NCBI GenBank assembly: GCA_022059125.1
Contig: JAEUWY010000005.1
Span: forward strand, 1,116,001 to 1,180,000
Direction: 5' to 3'
DNA from: Corynespora cassiicola
Taxonomy: Eukaryota > Ascomycota > Dothideomycetes > Pleosporales > Corynesporascaceae
DNA: 64,000 bases
Under the pieces are notes generated by a model. That model saw only the letters and a list, made by a program, of their open reading frames with translations. It was not told the DNA's origin and did not search any database. Below, piece after piece: positions 9,319-21,491 of this stretch. Numbering within the stretch: position 1 is the first letter of the stretch; each line of letters opens with the position of its first letter. The position numbers and the translations under genes were made by a program.

Positions 9319-11433
9319 ATGCTAGCTCTCTGGTCCCGGGCAGCGCGTCCCCCGGGTACCTGTAGATGCATATCATGCATCTCAAATACCGCGGTCGTCG
9401 CAAGACGCGCCAATTCACTTCCAGCAATAGGGCCATGGACATTTGGGACCCCAACGTCCACCTTCACATATACGGCCATATTTGCTGCAGGATTGACGGT
9501 GGATGCTAGGATGAAGCAAAAGAGGAATGATCAGTGGGATGACGCGTTTGCCGCGCTACGTAAAGACACAGAAGAATGGCCCGCTCCGCAACGGAAACGG
9601 CGGAATCCCTCGATGGCCGAACCTCAAGAAAACTATATGCACACAACGCCCGTTGAGGAATTGCTCGCAAGTGCTGCTGAATGGGACTGTATAAATCGCG
9701 CAGTTGGAGCAGAGATGATGGATGACCATATTTTCCAGGAGAGGCAGGCGTTGATAGAGGTTGACTATATGACGGAGCGCCTCTGGAGTTTGATAAAGTA
9801 CGATTCCAGATTTCCAGGTACCCAAGCCTTGGACTGGCCTGTCAATACTGGACCTGCCCTCACTCGACATCATTTGCCCCCTCAATCTCTGTGGTCTCTA
9901 GACCCTGCGCGTATGAAATCCATGAGGAGGAGGCACACTTGGAAGAAGCTGGCTATTCAAGAGCTTTCCATTGGAGCACTGATTCAAGCGTTGCTCATGG
10001 ATTCCAAAGTGGACGAAATACAGCCGACAGACTTAGCTGGCCTATCTGCGCAGCTTCAAGACGCAATTGATCAAATCATCAAAGAGAGATCAGATCGACC
10101 TGAATCATTCGACGGATCGAGAAAATTTCACAGCACTCAACGGCAAGAATTTTTGGAGAATATGAAAATATTGGAACATCTCCCTAGTCAAATGCCATAT
10201 GAACAGATTGAAGACTGGAGGGCACGTGTGGCCTTGCCGTGTATGCCACAGTATAGTCAGGACCCGGATGGAGACTTCTACGAAATCTGCCGCCAGATGA
10301 ATGCTGCAATAAAGAAACTTTTCGACAAGCCGAAAAATAAAGATGGTCACGAAGAACTCAGCCCGCTTGCCGTCGCCAGAATATGCCACAACCTACTTGT
10401 CTCGACATCAGCGCCCGACGTTCAAACCTTCAACATTCTCATGATCGGGCTAAAGCGGTGGAAACGCATAGCATTAGTTGACGATGTAATCGCAGCGCTT
10501 GATGCATGTAAGATTCGACCAAACGAAATCACTTGCACAACTATATTGGATTTCTACACTCAGACAGACCGTCCAGATCATTTCAGCAGATTTGTTGGCA
10601 GAATGCGTGGTGTGGGCAACGCTCTCATGCTTGCTCACCCAGACACTACCATCAACGAGATGGGCCAAAGCCGTCTTGTCCGCGTCAATGATGTGAAGAT
10701 CAATCAAAAAATCTATCCTACGCCAGTCGTCTTCAACACCCTTATGCAAGGAGTTCTCAAGTTTGCGGGTCTGGAGCGAGCGTTGGAGATCTACTATGAG
10801 ATGAAAGAAGATGGTTGGGGTCTCGACATGCCTGGCCTTAATAAGTTTCTGGATGAATGCGTCCGAAGTGCTAATTGGTATGGCGGACTCTACGTATGGA
10901 ATGAGATCGAAAGCATCAAGCACAAAGTCAGGCGGCCCCAGATGGCACATGCTTACTCTCAGATGCTCGCTCTATGCACTCTGACAGGAAACACGGTGCT
11001 TTTCAACCAGGTTCTACGGGACGTGGTCCAGATGGGACACAACAGGAAAAGCATCATGGAGGGCTTTCAGGAGACAGTGCACCTGGTTCAGCACGAGAAT
11101 GGAATTGCGGCGCCAGCTTGGGCGGCAGACAACGTCCTCATTGCCATGTCAGACTATATGTCTGATGATGCTAAACCTGATGGGGCAGTAAATTCCAATG
11201 AGCCTAAACCTGAGACCAAGTCAGCTAAAACCCAACCCGAGTCATCCTCTTTTGCACACGGAGTGCAGACACCACAAACTCAAACCCCTGCCACTGATGA
11301 TCCAGAAGCGCTTTGGGCAGCCTGGATAGCGCATGAGTTTGGGGAGGTGGCGAGACCGGAGATCCGGCGCAAATCAACCTCGCCGAAAGAGGATGAACAA
11401 CACCGCTCTGGCGTGAGCTCACGGAAACCATGA
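9319..11433 (+). CDS. Mitochondrial pentatricopeptide repeat (PPR) protein
   Basis: A single-exon gene of 704 residues. The N-terminus (MLALWSRAARPPGTCRC) is rich in Arg and hydroxylated residues and lacks acids, as expected of a mitochondrial presequence. PPR-type helical pairs are readable from about residue 355: PDVQTFNILMIGLKRWKR, KIRPNEITCTTILDFYTQ, then TPVVFNTLMQGVLKFAGLER and ALEIYYEMKEDGWGLDMPG. Such proteins bind organellar RNA and act in processing, stability or translation of mitochondrial transcripts; which transcript this one serves cannot be read from the sequence. The C-terminal 90 residues are low in complexity (Lys, Pro, Thr, Ser). I do not recognise a precise ortholog. Confidence 0.8.
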   Translation: MLALWSRAARPPGTCRCISCISNTAVVARRANSLPAIGPWTFGTPTSTFTYTAIFAAGLTVDARMKQKRNDQWDDAFAALRKDTEEWPAPQRKRRNPSMAEPQENYMHTTPVEELLASAAEWDCINRAVGAEMMDDHIFQERQALIEVDYMTERLWSLIKYDSRFPGTQALDWPVNTGPALTRHHLPPQSLWSLDPARMKSMRRRHTWKKLAIQELSIGALIQALLMDSKVDEIQPTDLAGLSAQLQDAIDQIIKERSDRPESFDGSRKFHSTQRQEFLENMKILEHLPSQMPYEQIEDWRARVALPCMPQYSQDPDGDFYEICRQMNAAIKKLFDKPKNKDGHEELSPLAVARICHNLLVSTSAPDVQTFNILMIGLKRWKRIALVDDVIAALDACKIRPNEITCTTILDFYTQTDRPDHFSRFVGRMRGVGNALMLAHPDTTINEMGQSRLVRVNDVKINQKIYPTPVVFNTLMQGVLKFAGLERALEIYYEMKEDGWGLDMPGLNKFLDECVRSANWYGGLYVWNEIESIKHKVRRPQMAHAYSQMLALCTLTGNTVLFNQVLRDVVQMGHNRKSIMEGFQETVHLVQHENGIAAPAWAADNVLIAMSDYMSDDAKPDGAVNSNEPKPETKSAKTQPESSSFAHGVQTPQTQTPATDDPEALWAAWIAHEFGEVARPEIRRKSTSPKEDEQHRSGVSSRKP

Positions 11434-12126
11434 TGAAGCCCAAAGAATGTAAAAAGAACACGACGACATTCATGTGTCAGTCCTCCAATCCCCCAATCTT
11501 AAACAAGAGATCTTCAAAAAGACTACAGAGCTGGTGCTGCCTATTTGGTCCAATCTGTGACCTAGGCTCATACCATAACATGTACAACGTAGCATGGCAT
11601 CTCATCATCCAAGCCCAATGGGCTTTCTTCCTCCCTGTATATAGCCTTATCTGTATAATAACTGCCAGTCGTGAACCTCATGATGAGCATTCGGCATTTT
11701 TGGGCGTACGGCACCTCGGACTCCATGTAATACCACCTAGACCTGCAAGCACAGTACGTCATTGTGGAGAATGTATAGTAGTTAGACGTATACGAAGTTG
11801 GAATGATTGAATAAATGCCACACAAATGAAATGCATCAATTTTGCCAGGCAATGAGAACACACATGTGCGCGCACACAGCAGAAACTCGCGAATAGAGCG
11901 AAAATGTGATCGTGACATGTCAATCATTGTATAACGTCATACATCATATGCCCCCCTTCGACGAACCTGAATGACTGAACGTCGAGCAGGAGGCCATCCA
12001 TAACAGGTACGCACCGTATATACCCCAAGAGACCAAGCGCCCGCCTTTCTGTATCTCGAACTGCGAATCTCACCGAAAAATCAGCTCCTACGCGCTACAA
12101 AAGTCGAGTCGACTCGGCTCGGCTGC
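11434..12126. other. intergenic, convergent 3' ends of PPR and She4-like genes
   Basis: A 693-bp stretch between two stop codons. It is fairly AT-rich and contains only short chance open frames. It probably holds the 3' untranslated regions of both neighbours. Confidence 0.55.
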
Positions 12127-14580
12127 CTACTGCTGCCCAAGCAACACCTTCAATGTCTCCACACCCAGGGAAAGAACCTCGGGTCTCCTACTCTCCTTGA
12201 GCACCTGCTTAAGCGCCTCCATAGCCCCAGCCTTCTTCAACGCCTCAACCCCCTGTTCTCCAACATCCGTCACACAGTTCAAGCACACAACGCCACGGTG
12301 CCGAATCCCCTCATCCTCATCCCTACACAAGCCGATCAAAAAGTCAACACCACGGTCCTGCTTCAGCAGCTCGAAAACGGCCAGGTCGATGGACAGGAGC
12401 ATAGCGAGGGCACCGCCTGCGGCGGAGCGCGTGGGCGCGTCGTCGACGTCCGTCATGGCGAGGAGGAGGTGCAGGCGGTGCTTCGATCGGGGGGATGCGT
12501 CTGCAAAGTGGGCGATGCAGAGGGGCGAGGCCATGAGGTTGCAGATGAGCTCTGTGCTGGCGCGGCGGAGGAGGGCGTTGTTGGAGAGGAGGAGGTCGTC
12601 TGCGATTGTGTCGAAGGAGGCGCGGATGATGTGGTCTTGGGTCGGGGTGTCGAGGGAGGCGAGGTTCGTGAGGGCGAGGAGCGACTCGAAGGCGTGGAGT
12701 TGCCAGGTTGAGGCCTCTGTTGGTTTGAGGAGGGAGAGAAGGGGGCGGATCGCTGAGGTGGAGGGGAGGGCCGAGTTGAAGATGTGGGCAGGGTTGATGG
12801 AGATGAGGATCCGGGAGAGGGCTTGGGCAGTAGTGGGGAGCGCTTGTGGGGGGAACGGAGAGGGGGTTATGCCCGAGTTGGTGATGTGGTCCCATATTTG
12901 GACGAGGAGCTTGATGGCACCTTGTTGAGCCAGAGTACCCCGGGATTTGGGATCCTTGGATAGGGAAAGCAGGATCTGGGCGGATTGAAAGAGCACGGAT
13001 GGGGATCCCTTTTTGCAGATAGTGACGAGAATAGGGACGATACCGGCTTCGAGAACGCGTTTACAGCGTGCCAGGACGTGCTCTTCATTAAGCAAAGGAT
13101 CTGGGTCCGAAGGCTTCTGCGTGTTAGCGTATGCCTTGAGCTGAGCTATTTTCTTTTCCTCTTCGGATTGCATCGGCAGATACATAGTGAGGTTCACAAA
13201 TATCGTCAAGCCGCCAAAGAGAATGTTTGACGCGCCCTCGGGGTCTTTCATGGCCTCGGTCAAGCGACGCAAAAACTTGGGTGATTTGGCAAGATCCTCC
13301 CGCACCTTGGGCTGGAGAGAAGCGTATGCGAGGCCTTCAATTGGGTCGGCCTTGCTTGAGGTGTCAGACGAAATGATCATGGACTTGAAGCTCGCTATCA
13401 AGTCATCCTGGTCGACCTTTCCCGGGACGACGATTTGCGGTCCCTCAGAGGGAGGTTGTTCATCGCCAATCTTGACGAGGATGAGAGCAGCGAGATTGGA
13501 TCGTTTCTGATCCGGAGATATCGCCACGAGGTCTTCAAGCCACATTCTGCAATGCCGGTTGATGGCGTCTCGGCAATTTTTGTCGACACATGATGCGCTA
13601 AGAAGCTCCAGCGCAGCTTGCTCAAGCTTCTGGCTCTTTTTTGTCTGTACCATTGGCACCAGCGTGCTAACGAAGCCATCCGTCAGGAATAGAGCAGCGG
13701 CCGGCACTACCGCGATGGGAAATACGGCGGCGGCGGCGGAAAAGGCCACCATCAAGGTTTCGGCCGTCGATTTCTGCACTCGGCTCGTTACAAACTTAGA
13801 GATGAGCTCGGACGCAGTTTCGGGTGCAAGCTCGAACAGCTTGATTGTAGCGAGCGTCGCCTGGCTGCGGAGGCTGTTGGGAAGCCGGATATCGAGAGAT
13901 TCGAGAATGACATCGAAACTGTCTGCATCGATGATACCCTTGAGGTCTCCAGCATGGTGGGCGAGCAGCTGGGCGACACCTTTCATCGCCCGCTCCGGGT
14001 GTTCGAGTGCCTCCTCCATCATCATGGCCAAACTCAGCATGAACATATCCCGATGCCCCTGCTTAAATGTTTCATCGCTGGGCCACAAGCTCCGGTTGAG
14101 GCAGACCTTGAGCAGTCCGTCAATGCTATCGTCACCCCTCTCGAACAACTCATAGTAAATCTGAGTGGGGTGCTCGATGATCATTTTGACGAGCCACACC
14201 TGGGGCCCCGGATTTTGCACCAACTCGCCCGTAACATGGTCCATGACGTCGTCTTCGCCTTTGAACTCGTACAAAATTTCCATGGCCTGTTCTGCTTCTT
14301 TCGGGTCGAGACTTTTGCCTTTGACGAGCTTGAGTACCTTCTCGCCGTCCTCCTCATCCCGGCTCTTGACCCAATCTCTCGAGAGGCTCAGCAACGGGCT
14401 CTTGGCCTCTTCTTCTTTCAATTGCAGCCATGCATCTTTGACCTGTGGGAGGTCTGGTGCCAAGTTTGTGGCTTCTCGCAGCACCCTGGCGGCGTCCGAT
14501 AATTTTCCGGCTTTGGCGGTCTGGAGGGCGTCGCGGGCGAGCTCAATAGCTCTCTCCTCCTCTGCTGTGTTCGCGGCCAT
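12127..14580 (-). CDS. UCS-domain myosin chaperone (She4/UNC-45/CRO1-like)
   Basis: A single-exon gene of 817 residues. Residues 1-60 (MAANTAEEERAIELARDALQ onward) form a short TPR-like helical start. The middle carries the UNC-45 central domain, and the C-terminal half is a chain of armadillo-like helices, for example SPSVLFQSAQILLSLSKDPK, then GAIKLLVQIWDHI and GIRHRGVVCLNCVTDVG. In fungi this family (She4 in yeast, CRO1 in Podospora) folds and stabilises myosin motor heads in the cytosol, supporting endocytosis, actin polarity and septation. The length is close to that of filamentous-fungal homologs. The start is well placed: no upstream in-frame ATG precedes it before the promoter. Its function links loosely to its neighbour, the septation scaffold, although they are not a unit. 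Confidence 0.87.
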   Translation of the reverse strand: MAANTAEEERAIELARDALQTAKAGKLSDAARVLREATNLAPDLPQVKDAWLQLKEEEAKSPLLSLSRDWVKSRDEEDGEKVLKLVKGKSLDPKEAEQAMEILYEFKGEDDVMDHVTGELVQNPGPQVWLVKMIIEHPTQIYYELFERGDDSIDGLLKVCLNRSLWPSDETFKQGHRDMFMLSLAMMMEEALEHPERAMKGVAQLLAHHAGDLKGIIDADSFDVILESLDIRLPNSLRSQATLATIKLFELAPETASELISKFVTSRVQKSTAETLMVAFSAAAAVFPIAVVPAAALFLTDGFVSTLVPMVQTKKSQKLEQAALELLSASCVDKNCRDAINRHCRMWLEDLVAISPDQKRSNLAALILVKIGDEQPPSEGPQIVVPGKVDQDDLIASFKSMIISSDTSSKADPIEGLAYASLQPKVREDLAKSPKFLRRLTEAMKDPEGASNILFGGLTIFVNLTMYLPMQSEEEKKIAQLKAYANTQKPSDPDPLLNEEHVLARCKRVLEAGIVPILVTICKKGSPSVLFQSAQILLSLSKDPKSRGTLAQQGAIKLLVQIWDHITNSGITPSPFPPQALPTTAQALSRILISINPAHIFNSALPSTSAIRPLLSLLKPTEASTWQLHAFESLLALTNLASLDTPTQDHIIRASFDTIADDLLLSNNALLRRASTELICNLMASPLCIAHFADASPRSKHRLHLLLAMTDVDDAPTRSAAGGALAMLLSIDLAVFELLKQDRGVDFLIGLCRDEDEGIRHRGVVCLNCVTDVGEQGVEALKKAGAMEALKQVLKESRRPEVLSLGVETLKVLLGQQ

Positions 14581-15311
14581 GGTTGTGCAAAGTGTGAAGA
14601 CGTTTGCACATGGCGCCAGGGAGCAAGTGGAGTTGATAAATGGACTGGCTGCAGACGCCAGTTGGTTAAGTCACGGGCGGGTCATTTGGTACTAGGTATG
14701 CGCTAACGCACAGACGTTTCAACCGGTGCGGCCAGTCGCGGGGCTCTAAAGTAGCGACGCGTCTTTCACCACGTGTTTCACGCCCTCCGCATCTCTCTGA
14801 GAGGGCGGCCAGGACCCATATGGGGGCTTCGGGACAGGCAGGGAGCGCCTTGCCGGCCGTGGGTGGAAGCAAGGTCTTGCTGCGATCCGGTTCATGCCGC
14901 ACATTTCAAGTCACCACTGAAAGAAGCTACCGTTGACAGATGACTTGCAGACACGGATTTGCAGAGGTACCTTTCATTCATTAATAATACAATTCGTCAA
15001 GACATTCCCACATACGCTTTTAACCCCCCCTCCCATGATTACAAAGATATATGGTACTCCTGATGCCCTGATACTCCGCAAGCCCATTGGCCTGCGGCCC
15101 AAAAGCAACCAAACTCCATGTGACGCAAGATGCGTTGCTTACCGGCGCCATTGAAACCCAAGCAAGACGCCAATAGACAGCCCAAAAACCAGCCAGCATA
15201 AGTGTCCGCTCCCGCTCCTGTCACGCGCGGCACACGGCTCGTGTCATGCGCTGCACTCTCCCAGCCCGTGGGAGTCTGAACCTGAAGTATTTTTTGTTTT
15301 CGTTGCGTTCA
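14581..15311. other. intergenic between She4-like and Nud1-like genes
   Basis: A 731-bp stretch holding the promoter of the She4-like gene and the 3' region of the Nud1-like gene. No further coding or RNA feature is evident. Confidence 0.55.
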
Positions 15312-18300
15312 TTACTCCGTGAGTTCGGATGACTCCGATGTTTTGCGCTGTATAACGCCCAAGAAGAGAAGGCGTTCCCATATTTCGTCTTTGACGAGGA
15401 CTCGCGCTTTGTCAAACTGCAGCCCATCAAGTTCTCGCAGGTTTTTGCAAAAGTTTGCAAGCATCATCTCAGTGACTCTTCGCCTGATCCTTGTTTCGTA
15501 GTCCAAGCGTGACAGGTACTGCTGATCGACTTCCGAGTCTCCATCAGGAAGGATGAACCGATCAGTAGTTTGCTCATCAGATGGTTTTTGTCTAAGCGAC
15601 AAAATGCGATTTTCAGATGTCGGCGCATAGAAGCGCAGCGTCAATGGATTGTCCCGCCAGTCTAGCTTGGAGAGGGTGGTCAGTTTCCCCAGGACCATTG
15701 CGTTGGCTCGCAAACGCTCTAGCTTGTTACCAGCCAAGAGCAATTCGCTCAGTCTCTTGATGTTCAGAAGAGGTCTAAGATCTTTGAGAGAATTGAAGTT
15801 TAGGTTAATGTGTCGTATATTCGGCGTGAGCTGCCCAAAGTCGCTGGGCAGTTCTTTCAGCCCCATGGACGAAAGCTCCAGTCTTTGAAGGTTGAGCAGG
15901 TGTTGCGAAAGGTCGAGACTGAGCGTGTGATTCAATGAAATGTATAAGTTGCGAACATCCGGGTTTCTTAAGAAATTTCCGACACATTTCTCGTTCACCG
16001 AGTCGGTCCCAAGCATTTGGTCTCGTGCCGAGAAAGTTCGGAGATGGCGTAGATATTCTAGGCCAAGGACTTGGGTGAGAGAGTTGCCATCAACATATAA
16101 AGATTCCAGTTTGGGGCAATATTCCTCAACATCGAGAGAGGTCAATCCGTTTCTGCATAGACGAAGAGATCGTAGCGTATTACACCGCCCTGCAGTTGAT
16201 ACGACTGGGAAAGATTCAATGCAGTTGTCATCTAACCGAGTCAGTGTTGCTTCGTGGAGCTGGAAGCAGTTGTACTTACCCAAATTGAGGTGCTGGAGCA
16301 TCGGAAGCCGATGCAACTCCTGGATTTCCATCAGAGCATTGTTGCGCAGGTCCAATTCCGTCAAGGATTTCCTGCAATTTTGTTAGTAGGTGGCCAAGGT
16401 ACAGTTTTCAGGGCAACATACAAGTTTGCTCTGGAAAAGTCGATCAGCTCGATCTCGTTTCCACCAGCGCTCAATTCCATGAGGCCATCAAGATGGAGGA
16501 TGCCATCCAAGGACTTGATGTGATTGTCAGCAACCTTTAGCGTCCGTAAATGTACAAGTTCGGCGAGCCCATCCAGATTGTCAATCTCGTTGCCTGAAAT
16601 GTCGAGATGCTGTAGGTTTTGGAGAGTCGTCCAAGAAGTCAGACCAGTAAGGCAATTGTTCTGGGCCTGTAGTCGTCTCATCGAGTAAGGTATTCCTTTG
16701 ACCTGACTGATGCTGTTGCTGGATACATTCATCTCCTCTAGGCGGTAGCAAAGCTCGTCTAGGCGATGCAAGTTCGTCAGGCCCTTCTCGTGTAGATCTA
16801 CCTCCCTAAGATCTTCCCAATAAGGTTCGTCTGGCTCTACGTCCTGCAGCGCCTTGACCAGCTCAGCTGTGCCCAGTGCATATCGGTCTTCCAGAGCCTT
16901 GGAGAACTTGGTGCCATCATGCTTGACGACAACGCGGTCTGGCAGTTCGCACTCGTCCACTTGGTTGAGAGTAAACTCCGGGAGTTCACTCAGCATGAAA
17001 GTAGCATCCCCCTTCAATGGAGAAGAAGGAGTGGGCCCCGATGTCTCCGGATGTCCTGCGCCAGTGGATAGATTCATCGATAGCTGCATCCGGTAATTGC
17101 CTGTCGGGAGCTCTTCCAAAAGAGACAATTCGTTATCATCCGCGAAGATGGGTTTGCGAGTTTTGCGCACGGTTGGTAAACTCTGTGTGCTTTTGATCGT
17201 ATTCCACTCTGGTTTCTTTGAAGGGGAACTTTGACGAGTATGTGAGTATGACTGTTGCTGGCCATTTCGCTCCAGACTGGTTTGATCTTGATGCTGCGGT
17301 TCGTCTCGATCGGCTATAGAGATGGTTATGTCTCGAACCCTGCTATTTCGCATCTGAGAGCGTCCCTCGTAATACTGGATCTCATGTTCGATATCGTCTT
17401 CGTCCGATTCAGGAATCGCATAAGTTGTTGGCAGATGGGGCATCTTTTGGGCGCCGGCGTTCCTCAGCTCAGGGTCGTTGAAAGAGGTAGCACGAGTCTC
17501 AGTTTTGGGAAAGCTCCAAGCAAATCCAGACATTTTCGAAGGGGCAGAACTCGTCTCAGTTGACGCAAAGTTCTTGCCCTCGCGAGTGACTGGGCGGTCT
17601 TTCTCTACCGAGCCTGGTTCCTCAGTCTCTTCTAGGAAGGTTTCTGCAGTCGGTTGCAGTCGAATGGGAGATCCCTTGCTCATTTTAACTTCGGCGCTCT
17701 CATCAACTGTGAGATCTGGAATATTGTTGAACGGATCCTCTTCGCTGGCATTTGTAATGCTGTATTCTGCAGGTGGGCGGTATTCCTTGGATGAACTTCT
17801 TTGTCGAACCCAAATGTTCTTCTGGCTATCAAAACTCATGCCCGCAACTTCCTTTGGAATCAAATGCGCTATCGCTTGCGGGGCCAAAGTCGCCACATGC
17901 TCCGATCTACGAGAGGCAGTGGTGCCAATTGTGTTTCCCATAGACGATCCTATTGATGGATGAGTGCGCGTGGTTCTGTATTGCTGGTTGGATCCCTCTT
18001 GGCCTGCCGTAGGGGTGCGCTGGAATCGGTCATAGTTATCAGTAATACGGATGTCATCTTGTTCGACCACAATACTCGTGTCCTCAGGCTCTGTCAAGTC
18101 TCCTATGTGAGAAAATCGAAGAGAGTTGACTGAAGAACCCATGAAGGTATCTGTCTCTCTCTCTTGAAATTTTCGCAAATGGTTCATGACACTAGGGTCT
18201 AGCTCATGTCGATTTGGCTCACGCCACGTAGAGTATTTGCCCTCTCGACTGGGAGGTTTGTCAAAAGTCAGGGGTGATGAGGGAAGGGGGTTCCTATTCT

Positions 18301-20815
18301 CGACTGGAGATTCGGATTCGGTTTCTTCAAGACTCGTCAGGCCGCTAACGGGCCGGCCTTTTCCGCGTATGAAATCCATGATTTTCACTGCTTCGTCCAG
18401 GAAATCTTGTGTTGTGACGGAGCGCTTACGAGTCTCATCTCGCACGACTTGCTTTCGCTTTATGGTGAAGGCGGCCACCTCCTTGGCGACAATGGCTGCC
18501 CGAGTCTCTTCTGTAGTCACGTCCCCGAGACTAGTCGAGTCAAGTTGCTCCCGGATGGTGTTGAGCTTTGGCGATGCCTGGATGAAGGCCTCTGTCGCCT
18601 CCAATATCTCTGCCTGCAGCTCTTCTCTTCTTCGTTGACTCGGAGTTGGATTTCGTGGTCGCAGAATGTGTCTACGAGCAAGTACCTCTGGGATTGCGAG
18701 GTTATTCAACTGATGGGAACGTAAATCTCCTTGGTACTGCATCATCAGCATGGATGGCTTGGCAGCTCCCGACTCGACCGCGGATTTCGGCCGGATCTCG
18801 CTGAACAAACCTCCATCTTCTTCAGCATCCGTACCATTTATGGTTCTACGACGCTTCGAGGTTCGGTTTTTAACGGGTGAGGTCAAGCCGCGCTTCCCTT
18901 CTGCATATTCAGGCACGGCCTCTGGCTGTGGAAGCTGATGATCGACGGCAGGTTCAGGAATCTCTTCCGGTCTAGTCGGGGTGACACCCCGGAATGGATT
19001 TGAGACGCGCGTGAGTCCTTGTCTTTTGGACCTAGAAGGCTCGCGCGACAGCGGCGATCCCTCCACTTGGAAACGAAATGGTTGTCGGCTACCTGGAGGG
19101 GCAACATCCATAGATGGAGACTCATCTGGGGCACTCTCTTGGCCTTCAGAATTATCAGAATCGTCAGAAAAAACCGAAAAGTCTCCGCCTGAGAATTGGT
19201 ACGTGTTGAGCTGGCCTTCGCCAAATGTGCCCACTCTTCGAGGGACCCATTGGCTGGGCTGTGCCGGGGACTCGTTCAATATACTGACTTCCTCTAGCGA
19301 AGACATGCGCGCAGGTTTCTGCGCTCCCTTGGTTACATCATCGACCTTCTGGGCGTCGTTAGACGAAGATTTCTCGGGTTTGGAGTCTAGTTGGCTGAGT
19401 CGCCTCTGTATGTGATTGAATGTAAACGTATCATGGGCATCGAAAAGCTTAAGCGGGCTGCCTGAGCTTTTTGGTCGCTCGGGACTGAGGTACTTGGAGT
19501 TGTCGCGACGTTGAGGAGTAGCTGGACTAAGAAGCTCGGTGGCTTGAAGTCCTTCGCGGACGGGGCTCTGGTTCTGCTCTTTGCGATCCTTGATCGCTTC
19601 GTTCTTCGCTGGGACTGTTCCAGTTTCTGGCGTGCTTCGCGTGACCTCCTTGGATCGCATGGATGGGCTGAGGGGCCGCGTGCGGAAGGAGTTGTCTCTC
19701 GAGTAGCCGCCTCTCCGCAGCTCGACAAAGCGGCCTACATCAGCAAGGTCAGGTGTCCCGGCGGGGAGACCCTCAGGCAGTGAATCATCTTGAAGTCTCG
19801 CAAAAGACGAATCATTCCTGCTGTTGATGAGCGAATTGCCTTCCGAGACAAATTCCGAGGCTTCGTTGGGGGGTATCGATCCATACCGCCGTAACCTGTT
19901 TGCGAGATCTGAAGCGCGGAACTGTGGGATGGGCTTGGGAGTACCCCCAATCTTGAGGTTTGTTGTTAGGAATACCGGGCTAAACGCCTCGTTCAACTCG
20001 GTCTGCCCGCTGACAGCGCGTGGCACTTCCAGCCCGTTCGGTGCGGTGACGTTGACAGACACGGACTCTACGGGCTGGAACACAGATGAGTCTTCAGGGG
20101 GGTATTCCTGGCGCGAATTGTCGGTGAGGGAGTGGTCGGCGCGTGTTTGGTCTTCGGTCACGTCGGTCACGTCAGTTGGTTCTAGCGCGTCCCCATCGTC
20201 TACCGCCGATTCGTCCACGTTGATGGTGGACGGCCATGGTGGGGGGCTCGAAGGCATGGCGCTCAATCCCCTCAACAGGCCAATTCTGGTCTTTGGCTGG
20301 GCCTTCTCCTCAGATTGGGGGCCGCTCGGCTTCTGAAAGATGTTCTCGAGGCCCATGGGGCTGAACAAGTCCTTGCGGTCGCCGTAGCCGATCTCGCCAT
20401 TGAGCAGGCGCTTCTTCCACTCGGGCATGTCGTTATCCTTGGTGGGTGAGCGCACGACCGAGTTGTGGGCGACGGTGCCGGTATAGACGACCGAGTCGCC
20501 GGCGGAGAAGGACTGCGAGGCGCATCGCGAAGGCGCGACGGGCGAGCCGTCGGGCGAGGTAGCCAGCTTGCTCTCGCTCCTCCTCCGGGCAGCGACTGCG
20601 CTCTGGGGCTTTTGCGGGCGAAGGGGGCGGATCTGGATGTCAGAAAGCGATCCTGGCGAGTGACGCAGGCGGGGGAGGCGGCTGCGCAGCTTGGGCGGGC
20701 TGCTGTGCGAAACCTGCATCGCGGGCGGGTTTTGGGTCGTGTCGAGGTCGGCGGGCGGCGAGGTGGGCTGGTCGACCCATTCCTCAGAGAGGTCTTCGAG
20801 CCACGGCTGGCTCAT
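15312..20815 (-). CDS. Septation initiation network scaffold, Nud1/Cdc11 family
   Basis: Three exons (16422-20815, 16280-16371 and 15312-16231) give 1801 residues. Known homologs (Nud1, Cdc11, Aspergillus SnaD) anchor the septation/mitotic-exit GTPase and kinase cascade at the spindle pole body. The start MSQPWLEDLSEEWVDQP is typical of the family. Residues up to about 1330 are disordered and rich in Ser, Pro and charge, with many possible CDK or SIN kinase sites. From about residue 1338 there is an array of leucine-rich repeats, for example LREVDLHEKGLTNLHRLDEL and LQHLDISGNEIDNLDGLAEL, continuing through both splice joins (SRANLKSLTELDLRNN and MLQHLNLDDNCIESFP). The second intron (16232-16279) is 48 nt and contains no stop, so retention would add 16 residues. 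I took ATG 20815, not the further upstream ATG, because the upstream 115 residues look like translated leader. Confidence 0.9.
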
Positions 20816-21491
20816 GGCGGTTGCGCGCGTGTTGTTGCGGTTGCGACTGCGACTCCAGAGCGCGGCTGGGGGAGGGCGGCGGGCAGCGCGGGCAGCACGG
20901 GTCTTTGTTGTGGGCGGTGGTTTTTGCCGGCACGCGTCCTTGGATGATGCTAGATAGGCGAAAAAAGCATGATGCTCGCGCAGGGCTGCGCTCCGGCGGG
21001 CTTCGTAGGTGCAACGCGTGTTGAGTCCAAAGTCAATATATCGAGGGCGCCGTGGGCCGCAACTTGGAAGTGCAGGGTACCCCGGGAGATCACACGTGAT
21101 GATTGCTGATAGCGAGCGGCGGCTATCGTCTCCCCAGCAACCGCCTTTTTCTCCGGTCAATCACCAACACGGGCCGCCGCGCCTGGCCTCGCCCTTGTAC
21201 CCACGAGAGAGGGGCCCCCGCCTCTTCCACGCTTGGCCGTTTGCGTTTGCACCGTTTGTCCATCACTTGCTGTCGCTGCTGTCACTGCTGTCACTGCTGC
21301 CAACGTCGTTTGCCCCGGCCCCGTACCGCTTGTTCCCCCCGAACCACCACCAAACAACACAACCCTACAGCTTACCATGCCCACTCGCTCCCGACGAGAC
21401 ACCTCGACCAGGCCGCCACCACCCCCACGACGCCGACGACCACACCCCTCGCTACCTTTTGGGAGACAAGGCCGCAAGCCGCTGACCCAGT
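20816..21491. promoter_or_regulatory. divergent promoter region, Nud1-like gene / unknown gene
   Basis: A 676-bp spacer between two start codons facing apart. It is pyrimidine-rich on the plus strand toward 21240-21480 and holds a run of CTGTCA/CTGCTG-type units at about 21277-21300. Long open frames here are low-complexity and have no known domain. Confidence 0.5.
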
